From assembly GCA_017996845.1 (NCBI GenBank), contig JAGOGF010000007.1, positions 1 through 49,932 of the forward strand: a stretch of DNA of 49,932 bases, given 5' to 3'. The stretch's first letter is position 1; each line of letters starts with the position of its first letter. The translations under genes and the position numbers were made by a program. The notes under the pieces were generated by a model, which saw only the letters and a program-made list of their open reading frames with translations, did not search any database and was not told the DNA's origin. This document shows, piece by piece, positions 43,558 to 49,932 of the stretch. The DNA comes from Butyrivibrio sp. (GTDB taxonomy: Bacteria; Bacillota_A; Clostridia; Lachnospirales; Lachnospiraceae).

Positions 43558-45211
43558 TTTCGCTACTCTCCATGCTGCTGTCTGAAGCACTGTCTTTGCT
43601 ATCCTGCGTACCGCTTTCACTATCCTGTGCATTATCTGACTGTTGTGTCCCGGCAAAGGTTACTGTTGCTGAAAGATTCTGTGACAGCTTGCTGACATCT
43701 CCTGACAGCAAAATTGTTACTGTATAAGTAACTGAAGATCTGCTGCTTGACTGTGTCTTCGGATTGATTGCCACAACCTTGCCTTCATATGTTCCCGCAT
43801 CTTCAAAGGTAACCTGTGCTTCTTCACCAAGCGTAATCTGTGAAATGTAGCTTTGATCAACGGAGGCTGCAACTGATACAGAACTTGCATCTGTATACGC
43901 CACTACCATACTGTCTGAAGTCAGTGTGTCTCCTTCTTCTGCTCCTACCATCATGATCGTGCCGTCTGTTGAAGCATACATATACCCATCATTAATCTCA
44001 TCTTCAAAAGCCTTTAAATTATCATTTGCATCATCCATTGCGTCTTCCAGTGTCTGCAGCTCATCATCAATCTTATCTGCAGAGGTCTGATACGTTTGCT
44101 TTGCTGTTTTTCCTGCCGCAATTGTTTCATTAGACGTGGATTTTGCCTCTGCAACTGCACTATTATATGCTGTTTTTGCTTCTGTAAGCTGTGCCTGCAA
44201 AGATGCCAGCGTTGCATTTTCTTTATTCAGACTTGCTTTTGCGGTTTTGGTATCTGCTTCATATTTGTCCTCTGCATCCTCATATTCCTGTTCTTCCTCT
44301 GTTACTTCATCTGAGAATGCATCATATAAAGAGCTGAGACTGTTGGATATCTTCAAAGTACTGCCAGATGAAATGGCAGTACTTTCTGAAGAAGCACTCG
44401 TACTTTCAGATGTACTGGACTGCGTTGTTGCCGAATCTGTAATATTCCATTCTTCATACAGCTTCATCAATAATTGAAAATTTTCATATGCTGTTTTTTT
44501 GAGATTGGCAACATCATATTCTGTGTAATAGTAATTTTCATTTATTGCTTTTGTATATTCATCAACCAGATCCTGCGCATCACTTATCTGATCTTCCAGA
44601 TCACTGATTTTTTCAGCTTTATCCTGTATGGAACTGTTGTAATCATTTTGAGCATATTCCGTATTAACAGCCGCACTGTCATAAGTACTTTTTGCAGTGA
44701 TCAGTTCTTCCTGTGTAGAGAGTTTTCCCAACTGATATGCATATTGTGCATCTTTTGCAGCCTGCTCAAGTTCTGTTCTCGCTTCTGAAAGACTGTCATC
44801 TGAAATCTTAAGAATTTTATCCCCTTTTTTAACGGTATCACCATTACTGACATATACTTTTTCCACTTCCAGATCCGTATCCAGATTATCAACATCAAAA
44901 TTTTCTTCTACTACCCCAAGTGTAGATGTTCCGCTTGCAGTTATAGTACTTTGTTTTCCTGAAGCAAAGTTTTGCCCCGGTCTGCTTTCTGAAGTGTTTT
45001 GAGATGTCGCTCTGTGGAAAACATACTTGTATGCACCATAAACTGTACCGCTGACAATCGCCAGTGACACGATCAGTACTACAAATTTTTTCCCAAGTCT
45101 TTTTCCTGATTTCCCGCTTTTTTCACGTTCTGCACGCATTTCAGCGTCTTTGTCTTCCAGCTTTTCCAGGCGCCGTTCTCTGGCCTTTCTGATCTTTTCT
45201 TTTAAGCTCAT
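43547..45211 (-). CDS. HlyD/MacA-like adaptor protein (first of three)
   Basis: This 554-residue protein has a highly charged cytoplasmic N-terminus, a transmembrane helix (FVVLIVSLAIVSGTVYGAYKYVF) and the adaptor core: lipoyl half-motifs (KVYVSNGDTVKKGDKILKI), long helical coiled coils and a barrel domain. It ends in a Ser/Asp-rich tail. The ATG (MSLKEK) follows GGGAG by 6 nt. It is the first gene of the operon and is preceded by a promoter and 11-bp direct repeats. The C-terminal domain is shorter than in the other two adaptors. Confidence 0.9.
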   Translation of the reverse strand: MSLKEKIRKARERRLEKLEDKDAEMRAEREKSGKSGKRLGKKFVVLIVSLAIVSGTVYGAYKYVFHRATSQNTSESRPGQNFASGKQSTITASGTSTLGVVEENFDVDNLDTDLEVEKVYVSNGDTVKKGDKILKISDDSLSEARTELEQAAKDAQYAYQLGKLSTQEELITAKSTYDSAAVNTEYAQNDYNSSIQDKAEKISDLEDQISDAQDLVDEYTKAINENYYYTEYDVANLKKTAYENFQLLMKLYEEWNITDSATTQSSTSESTSASSESTAISSGSTLKISNSLSSLYDAFSDEVTEEEQEYEDAEDKYEADTKTAKASLNKENATLASLQAQLTEAKTAYNSAVAEAKSTSNETIAAGKTAKQTYQTSADKIDDELQTLEDAMDDANDNLKAFEDEINDGYMYASTDGTIMMVGAEEGDTLTSDSMVVAYTDASSVSVAASVDQSYISQITLGEEAQVTFEDAGTYEGKVVAINPKTQSSSRSSVTYTVTILLSGDVSKLSQNLSATVTFAGTQQSDNAQDSESGTQDSKDSASDSSMESSENEE

Positions 45212-45232
45212 CGGTTCTCCCATTTCACTCAC

Positions 45233-45260
45233 ACTATAATTTCAAATTCTGACATGTGAA
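45233..45260 (-). promoter_or_regulatory. Promoter of the efflux operon
   Basis: A -35 TTCACA (45255-45260) and a -10 TATAGT (45233-45238) have a 16-bp spacer on the minus strand, just before the first adaptor gene. The short distance to the start codon (about 20 bp from the -10) gives a short leader. Confidence 0.5.
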
Positions 45261-45274
45261 TTATCTTGTCACAC

Positions 45275-45295
45275 AAACCTAAAAATAACCTAAAA
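45275..45295 (-). promoter_or_regulatory. 11-bp-spaced direct repeats upstream of the efflux promoter
   Basis: Two copies of (T)TTTAGGTT(A/T), at 45275-45284 and 45286-45295, are spaced 11 bp apart on the minus strand, 15 bp upstream of the -35 box. Direct repeats with one-turn spacing are typical binding sites of OmpR/PhoB-type response regulators. No such gene is in the window. Confidence 0.45.
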
Positions 45296-45351
45296 GCAAA
45301 AAGAGAAAATCTTTTTATATCAATATCTTTGAATCACTTTCATTGAAACAC

Positions 45352-45380
45352 TTGACAGATCCCGCTATTCTTATTAAAAT
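45352..45380 (+). promoter_or_regulatory. Promoter of tRNA-Gly
   Basis: A perfect -35 TTGACA (45352-45357) and a -10 TAAAAT (45375-45380) have a 17-bp spacer, 20 bp before the tRNA. Confidence 0.8.
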
Positions 45381-45399
45381 AAAAAATTGTCAGTACCAT

Positions 45400-45470
45400 G
45401 CGGGTGTAGTTCAATGGTAGAACACCAGCCTTCCAAGCTGGATACGTGGGTTCGATTCCCATCACCCGCT
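45400..45470 (+). tRNA. tRNA-Gly (anticodon TCC)
   Basis: This is a 71-nt cloverleaf. The acceptor stem is GCGGGTG/CACCCGC with discriminator T, and the anticodon stem CCAGC/GCTGG holds the loop CTTCCAA with anticodon TCC. The T-arm contains GGTTCGATTCC. CCA is not encoded. It reads GGA/GGG codons. No strong terminator follows before the metal-transporter gene, so read-through is possible. Confidence 0.95.
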
Positions 45471-45498
45471 CTTCTGATTATTTTTTTACAAAAAAATT

Positions 45499-45525
45499 AA
45501 GTGCAAATGATTTGCATTTGCACTT
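45499..45525. promoter_or_regulatory. Palindrome with a 7-1-7 core, candidate Fur-family operator
   Basis: Perfect 11-bp arms AAGTGCAAATG and CATTTGCACTT flank ATTTG. Inside them TGCAAAT-G-ATTTGCA (45502-45516) is itself a perfect 7-1-7 inverted repeat, the architecture of Fur, Zur and PerR boxes. It lies 43 bp before the metal-transporter gene, which is followed by a Fur-family gene; self-regulation of the pair is a reasonable inference. Confidence 0.6.
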
Positions 45526-45568
45526 ATCCGTTTGTTTTATCTGCATTGAAAGGTTTGGTGTTGTATTT

Positions 45569-46447
45569 ATGTCTATTACTCTTTCCATTTTAGAAGATAC
45601 TCTGGTTGATGCCTTAAAAATTTTACCATTTCTTTTTATCACTTATCTGATCATGGAATTTCTGGAACATCATACACAGGATAAAACCGGAAATCTGGTA
45701 AGTAAAGCCGGACGCTTTGGTCCCTTTTTCGGAGGACTGATCGGGATCTTTCCGCAATGTGGTTTTTCTGCTGCCGCTTCTAATCTTTACGCAGGACGTG
45801 TTATTTCACTTGGAACATTAATCGCAATATATCTTTCAACCTCTGATGAAATGCTGCCTCTCCTGATCTCGAGTAAGACACCTGTTCACACAATGTTATC
45901 TATTCTGGGAATAAAAGCCCTGATTGGTATCTTTGCAGGTTTCCTGATTGATCTGACCATTCATACTTATCATCATAAGCATCATCAGAATGACGATGCT
46001 GTCTGTATTGAGAAATTATGTGAAAAAGAACATTGCCACTGCGAAGAAAATGAATCTATTTTTCGTTCTGCCCTGATACATACACTTCATATTTTCTATT
46101 TTGTTGTTATCTTCACACTAATTCTGAATGCCGGCATAACACTGATTGGTCAGGATCGTCTTGCTTCACTTCTGCATGGAAACCCGATCGTCAGTCATCT
46201 GCTTGCAGGACTGGTTGGACTTATTCCCAACTGTGCAGCTTCCGTTATTATTACAGAACTATATCTGGGACATATGATCTCGTTAGGTTCGATGATGTCT
46301 GGTCTTCTGGTTGGTGCAGGTGTAGGTCTTCTGGTTCTGTACCGTGTAAATGCGCATAGAAAAGAAAATATTAAAATTACTGTTCTCTTATATTTAATCG
46401 GTATTTTTGCGGGTATTTTGATCGATCTGATCGGCATACGGATTTAA
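45569..46447 (+). CDS. ArsP_2-type polytopic metal transporter
   Basis: This 292-residue membrane protein has about eight to ten hydrophobic segments in two similar halves, each with a G(L)IG.(F/P)(P)QCG or GLIPNCAAS motif (IGIFPQCGFSAAASNLYAGR and VGLIPNCAASVIITELYLGH). This internal duplication marks the ArsP_2/putative manganese or heavy-metal exporter family. The central loop is rich in metal ligands (HTYHHKHHQ, CEKEHCHCEE). The ATG used follows GGTG; the open frame begins inside the tRNA-Gly gene and is not accepted there. A Fur-family gene follows 28 bp later. The ion transported is unknown. Confidence 0.85.
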   Translation: MSITLSILEDTLVDALKILPFLFITYLIMEFLEHHTQDKTGNLVSKAGRFGPFFGGLIGIFPQCGFSAAASNLYAGRVISLGTLIAIYLSTSDEMLPLLISSKTPVHTMLSILGIKALIGIFAGFLIDLTIHTYHHKHHQNDDAVCIEKLCEKEHCHCEENESIFRSALIHTLHIFYFVVIFTLILNAGITLIGQDRLASLLHGNPIVSHLLAGLVGLIPNCAASVIITELYLGHMISLGSMMSGLLVGAGVGLLVLYRVNAHRKENIKITVLLYLIGIFAGILIDLIGIRI

Positions 46448-46475
46448 CAGCAAAAACAGAGAAATGAGGGTTATC

Positions 46476-46934
46476 ATGTCATGTAAAATGCATTCTGAAT
46501 CTAAAGCAAAGCAGTTGGAACGGAACTGGCCGGAAGGAATCAAAAAAACCAAGCAGAGAATTGCCATATATAGAATCCTGGCCGATGCGAATGCGCCTTT
46601 ATCAGCGGCTGAAATTTTTCAATTATTGAATGAGAGAAAAGAACAGCCACAGTATGCTTTTTCCACTGTATATCGTTGTCTTCTTGCTTTTGAGACTGCA
46701 GGAATCTTATCCAAATCTGTTTTGATTTCCGAAGAAACTGCTGTATACGAGCTTCGTATCGGTGTGCACCGTCATTATGCCATATGTCTCAAATGCCATA
46801 GACGTTTCCCTTTACGCGCATGCCTTCTGGGCGATCTGCGCAGAATGCTCGGTCCTGATGCTTCCGGTTTTGAAATTACCGGACATCAGCTTGAAATATA
46901 TGGTTATTGCAATACCTGTCATCCTGAAATTTAA
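46476..46934 (+). CDS. Fur-family metalloregulator
   Basis: This 152-residue protein has an N-terminal winged helix (TKQRIAIYRILADANAPLSAAEIFQLL, then FSTVYRCLLAFETAGI) and a C-terminal dimerisation domain with GVHRHYAICLKCHRR and a final CNTCHPEI. The two CxxC pairs make the structural zinc site. GAGGG lies 5 nt before ATG. It is 28 bp after the transporter gene, so the two form one unit, ended by the terminator at 46961-46995. Whether it senses zinc, iron, manganese or peroxide cannot be decided; its partner suggests manganese or another divalent metal. Confidence 0.9.
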   Translation: MSCKMHSESKAKQLERNWPEGIKKTKQRIAIYRILADANAPLSAAEIFQLLNERKEQPQYAFSTVYRCLLAFETAGILSKSVLISEETAVYELRIGVHRHYAICLKCHRRFPLRACLLGDLRRMLGPDASGFEITGHQLEIYGYCNTCHPEI

Positions 46935-46960
46935 TATCATAAATATTTTTTTCGCATAAT

Positions 46961-46995
46961 AAAAGAGCCATGTGCAATGCACATGGCTCTTTATC
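46961..46995. terminator. Bidirectional terminator between the Fur gene and the small lipoprotein gene
   Basis: A perfect 14-bp stem (46962-46975 with 46979-46992, AAAGAGCCATGTGC and its complement) with a 3-nt loop is flanked by A and T runs. It can end both converging transcripts. Confidence 0.85.
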
Positions 46996-47063
46996 TTACT
47001 AAAGCAATTGATTTACAAAATCAGTAACTGATCCAATAAATCGGTAATACCAAGAACTATAAA

Positions 47064-47327
47064 TTAGTTAGCAGATGTAGAAGCTGTAGCTGCTGCGTCA
47101 ACAGATGCATCTGTAGATGCTGTATCAGCTGCAACGGATTCTTCTGTAGAAGCTACGTCAGAAGCTGCTTCAACAGATGCTTCTGTAGAAGCTTCTGTAG
47201 CTACAGTTGCTTCAACAGATGCTTCTGTTGAGCTAGCTTCTGTAGAAGCTGCGGATGAACCACAACCAGCCAGTACTGCTGCGGATAATGCTAATACGGA
47301 TAATAATACAACGATGTTCTTCTTCAT
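47064..47327 (-). CDS. Small low-complexity lipoprotein
   Basis: This 87-residue protein has a lipoprotein signal (KKNIVVLLSVLALSAAVLAGC, lipobox LAGC with C22). The mature part consists almost only of Ala, Ser, Thr, Glu, Val and Asp in STEASVEA-like repeats. AGGAG stands well placed before the ATG. It has a good promoter of its own at 47413-47441 and a shared terminator at 46961-46995. No function is known; it may be an extended cell-surface stalk or an acidic filler of the wall space. Confidence 0.78.
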   Translation of the reverse strand: MKKNIVVLLSVLALSAAVLAGCGSSAASTEASSTEASVEATVATEASTEASVEAASDVASTEESVAADTASTDASVDAAATASTSAN

Positions 47328-47412
47328 AATATTTTTTTCTCCTCTTGTTTTACATACTTTGCAATCTTATTGCATGATGTCAATTGCTTCAGTAGCTCTT
47401 GTACAAGGGATG

Positions 47413-47441
47413 ATTATAAAGCACCTTGGCAAAGATGTCTA
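47413..47441 (-). promoter_or_regulatory. Promoter of the small lipoprotein gene
   Basis: A -35 TAGACA (47436-47441) and a perfect -10 TATAAT (47413-47418) have a 17-bp spacer, about 85 bp before the start codon. A small TGTGC/GCACA inverted repeat (47484-47498) lies further upstream. Confidence 0.68.
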
Positions 47442-47538
47442 TGATGCATTTTGTTAGATATGGATTAATATTTTCTTAATTCATGTGCATATTGCACAAT
47501 TTCTATTTTATATAATTCATATATGCTTCTTTTGCTTA

Positions 47539-48267
47539 TCAATTGCTATTTTCCGTAGTAGCCTCACAACTCTCCGACGCTGTGTTCACATAGCGTCCGA
47601 TGTTTACTATATTTCCATCCTCTCTACAGTCCAATGTCAATGATATGCCTTCTGCTTTTGCTCCTGATAGATTAATATTCTCAAACACCAATGTCTGATT
47701 TGTGTCATCCACTGCTGTAATCTGCCAGTTGGTATTACCTTTTCGGATATTTAATACGCCGCCCAGTAGTATCTGGTTTGAACCAAGCACCTGCCCATCA
47801 GACAAAAGTATACTATCCGTCTGCAAGCTCATATCTGTCACCTTAATCATTGTCAATGTCCTGCCTGTTCCATTGCATATATATACCGGCACTTCCAAAG
47901 TTTCTTCTTGTTGCTTTTTTGCCTGCTTTTCTTTTTGTGCTTCTTTATCTATAGAAGTCTGCAGTTCACCATACTTCGTTGTAAGATCAGTAATTGTATT
48001 CAGGAAAGCTTCCGCTTCCTGCTCATTCATTTTATGAATTCCAGTTTGATCTATCTGATCTGCCCTTTTCCCTAATTCCGTAATCTGTGCGCCAAGTGCA
48101 TCATCTGTAAGTGTTCCATAATTTGTTTCTGCTTTATACTTTACACTATGCAATGAATTTTTCGCCGCCTCAATCGCCTGACTCTTTTCTTTCGAAATTC
48201 CACATGCTGTCAGCATCCCCACAAGCATCAGCAGAAAAAGCAGGCCAAAAGTTACTTTCTTTATCAT
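47539..48267 (-). CDS. Lipoprotein of unknown function
   Basis: This 242-residue protein has a lipoprotein signal with lipobox LTAC (C22). A helical region follows (residues 25-120), ending in a Lys/Gln-rich stretch (KEAQKEKQAKKQQEE), and then a beta-rich C-terminal domain of about 115 residues. No family is recognised. The gene is 40 bp after the EEP-fold hydrolase gene in the same direction and probably in the same transcript. Confidence 0.72.
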   Translation of the reverse strand: MIKKVTFGLLFLLMLVGMLTACGISKEKSQAIEAAKNSLHSVKYKAETNYGTLTDDALGAQITELGKRADQIDQTGIHKMNEQEAEAFLNTITDLTTKYGELQTSIDKEAQKEKQAKKQQEETLEVPVYICNGTGRTLTMIKVTDMSLQTDSILLSDGQVLGSNQILLGGVLNIRKGNTNWQITAVDDTNQTLVFENINLSGAKAEGISLTLDCREDGNIVNIGRYVNTASESCEATTENSN

Positions 48268-48307
48268 ATCCGTTTGTCCCCTTTAACAGATTTTTTGTAT
48301 CCTTTCA

Positions 48308-49405
48308 TTATTTCAGTGTTACTTCCATAACCACAGGATTATGGTCAGAATTCTGAAACTGCAGATTCTGTGTCCGACAGGAATTTATCTGTATATTGGC
48401 TGAAACAATAAATCCATCTATTACATAATACTGGAAATTCTTTTTATCTGAACCGGCATAAGGCTGATCCAGAGATCGGCAGCTGGGCTCTGCAGAATCC
48501 ATACGCATCTGCCAGGCACTTCCAAAATTCTGTATCGCAATACTGCCCGCATGCCATTTTCCTGCAAACACCGGAAATGCGCTGATATCCGTATTGGAGA
48601 AGGTTTGATTAAAATCACCACCTGCAATTACATAATTTCCGGCTTCGGACTCCTTTTGAAGTATGCTTTGCAGCATTTGTGTCTGCGCTTTTTTGCCTTC
48701 TCCGTCATCATAGGCTTCCAGATGAAGATTCACAAGAACCAGTTCGTGATCCGTTCCTGCAATCGGAATCCTGTTTATCATAAGGCAGCGTTTGAGCTGT
48801 GCCAACCGAATCGGCCAGGAAAAGGGACACGGAAGCTGTACCCGCTCCGCATCAACGATCTGATACCTGCTCAGGGTCAGAATTCCGCTTTGCACTTTTC
48901 CAATCGGCGGCCATGGATAAGGTATAAAAGCTGTTCTGTAATTATAAGCAAATACATTCTGATATCCGCTTATTTTATCCGTGATCGTACGCATTTCATC
49001 CAAATAGTGAGAGCGTGCCGAATCGCGATCCACTTCCTGCAAAAAAACAACATCGGGTGAAACCTCCATCAGTTCCTTGTTTATTCCCTGCAGATTGCGG
49101 CTTACACGGGTCTGATCTGCCGTATTGACATGGCTTCCGCCATCCATGAAAAAATCTGCATTGTCGCCAAGTGCACCATACCCAATATTCCAAGTCATGA
49201 TTTTCAGTGAATCACCCAAGGAAAGTTCTTTCTGAACCGCTTCTCCTGCTAATGTAAGTTTCTCTGTTGCTCCAGGTTTATATTCTGTTGCTGTAAGATA
49301 TAGCAAAAGCACGCCATATGCAAGTACCAATATGCAAGGCACACCAATTACTCCTAAGAGAATTTTTTTCCATAACTTCATTTTCTTTCTGCTTTTTTGC
49401 ATCAT
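48308..49405 (-). CDS. Membrane-anchored endonuclease/exonuclease/phosphatase-fold hydrolase
   Basis: This 365-residue protein has one N-terminal transmembrane helix (LLGVIGVPCILVLAYGVLLLYL) and an outer domain of the EEP superfamily. Catalytic motifs are MTWNIGYG, FLQEVD, NLHLEAYDDGEGKKAQ, GGDFNQ and SDHNPV. The superfamily includes DNases, phosphodiesterases and sphingomyelinase-like enzymes; the membrane anchor favours an extracellular phosphodiesterase. The ATG overlaps the stop of the helicase gene (ATGA), so the two are translationally coupled. Confidence 0.88.
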   Translation of the reverse strand: MMQKSRKKMKLWKKILLGVIGVPCILVLAYGVLLLYLTATEYKPGATEKLTLAGEAVQKELSLGDSLKIMTWNIGYGALGDNADFFMDGGSHVNTADQTRVSRNLQGINKELMEVSPDVVFLQEVDRDSARSHYLDEMRTITDKISGYQNVFAYNYRTAFIPYPWPPIGKVQSGILTLSRYQIVDAERVQLPCPFSWPIRLAQLKRCLMINRIPIAGTDHELVLVNLHLEAYDDGEGKKAQTQMLQSILQKESEAGNYVIAGGDFNQTFSNTDISAFPVFAGKWHAGSIAIQNFGSAWQMRMDSAEPSCRSLDQPYAGSDKKNFQYYVIDGFIVSANIQINSCRTQNLQFQNSDHNPVVMEVTLK

Positions 49406-49932
49406 ACTTGCCCTTCTTCCTGCTGATTCACCGGTACGGCTTCATCTTCCACTGCTTTGAGCGCAACACGAAATGCAATACTGCGGGGGGTATCCATCCC
49501 ATCGAACAGAATACGGTATGCAGATCGTTCATGGTCAACTTCTACTATCGTGCCCGATCCGAACACATCATGTCTTACCTGCTGCCCTTTGGCAAAAAGA
49601 TTTTGCTGCGCTGCATCCGCATAAAACCTTGCGGTCAGTCTGATATGCTCTTTTGTCTGCGCAATCAGGCTTGCATCCGGTTGTTGCGTGTACTCTAGCA
49701 GTGCCGGATCAATATCCAGCAGAAATCTGGACGGATATCTTGGTGAACCGTCAAATCCCCGTCCACCACCTTCCGAAAGATACAGACGATTCTTTGCCCT
49801 TGTCACCGCAACAAATGCCAGACGGCGTTCTTCTTCCATCGCCTGCATTGTTCCTGTTTTCTTTGACGGAAAGATCCCTTCATTCATACCGCATACAAAT
49901 ACATCCGGAAATTCAAGCCCTTTTGCCGTATG
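49402..49932 (-). CDS. pcrA: PcrA/UvrD-type DNA helicase, C-terminal part (runs off the right edge)
   Basis: The frame is open to the window edge, giving 176 residues of the C-terminus. Helicase motif V (HTAKGLEF) lies at the very edge, followed by the motif VI region (EEERRLAFVAVTRAKNRLYL). The last 60 residues (GQQVRHDVFGSGTIVEVD...YRILFDG) are the small SH3-like tail of PcrA-type helicases that binds RNA polymerase in Bacillus. The rest of the protein lies beyond the window. It precedes the EEP-hydrolase gene with a 4-bp overlap. Confidence 0.88.
   Translation of the reverse strand, partial: HTAKGLEFPDVFVCGMNEGIFPSKKTGTMQAMEEERRLAFVAVTRAKNRLYLSEGGGRGFDGSPRYPSRFLLDIDPALLEYTQQPDASLIAQTKEHIRLTARFYADAAQQNLFAKGQQVRHDVFGSGTIVEVDHERSAYRILFDGMDTPRSIAFRVALKAVEDEAVPVNQQEEGQV

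Noticed and set aside
45446..45568. N-terminal extension of the metal transporter
   Set aside because: The frame begins inside tRNA-Gly and crosses the palindromic operator; the hydrophobic protein begins at the ATG at 45569.

Overview
The window looks like a chromosomal segment of an anaerobic, flagellated Gram-positive bacterium of the Clostridia, most likely Lachnospiraceae. The signs are an AT-rich sequence with strong Shine-Dalgarno sites and frequent TTG/GTG starts, a secretin-less (monoderm) Tad/Flp pilus locus, a Firmicutes-type suf operon with SufU, a two-subunit class I fumarase, and families typical of this group (DUF5702, DUF6382-FHA, DUF6240). The genus cannot be fixed from the sequence alone. 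Almost all genes lie on the minus strand; only the tRNA-Lys, a radical-SAM-like pseudoenzyme, the tRNA-Gly and a metal-transporter/Fur pair read rightward.

Layout, left to right. 1-300: probable promoter and leader of an rRNA operon that runs off the left edge. 319-594: tRNA-Ser with its own promoter and terminator. 591-4350: a housekeeping cluster (SCP2/flavodoxin-like protein, rhomboid protease, HIT protein, fumarase alpha and beta). 4363-14197: a complete Tad/Flp pilus operon with two prepilin peptidases, a CpaE-like protein with a degenerate ATP site, CpaF ATPase, TadB, an enlarged TadC, Flp pilin, three pseudopilin-like proteins and a terminal FHA protein. 14285-19219: a late flagellar unit (DUF6240 protein, flagellin, FliS). 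19268-25993: glycogen branching enzyme, a TPR/pseudo-AAA protein, RsmA and TatD. 26141-29772: tRNA-Lys, then a radical SAM enzyme facing a homologous protein that has lost the cluster-binding loop, with a perfect 24-bp palindrome between them, and a TetR regulator. 29793-35120: sufC-sufB-sufD-sufS-sufU, with the TetR gene only 20 bp behind sufU. 35266-37074: a zinc-ribbon membrane protein split by a frameshift at an A8 tract. 37103-45295: an efflux operon with three HlyD/MacA-like adaptors, a MacB-like permease, a repeat-rich accessory protein and an ABC ATPase. 45352-46995: tRNA-Gly, an ArsP_2-type metal transporter and a Fur-family regulator preceded by a 7-1-7 palindrome. 47064-49932: two small lipoproteins, a membrane-anchored EEP-fold hydrolase and the C-terminus of a PcrA-type helicase.

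How the parts may work together. The Tad genes form one overlapping transcription unit that can make, process, assemble and anchor a thin surface pilus; the neighbouring unit makes flagellin and its chaperone. The suf operon supplies Fe-S clusters, which the adjacent radical SAM protein and the oxygen-sensitive fumarase need. The efflux operon resembles MacAB-type systems, but with three adaptors and shared Gly-Met-Pro low-complexity segments.

The most unusual item is the radical SAM / cluster-less paralogue pair with its palindromic operator and nearby TetR gene (26402-29772). Second are the frameshifted zinc-ribbon gene with a palindrome over its promoter, and the triple-adaptor efflux operon.
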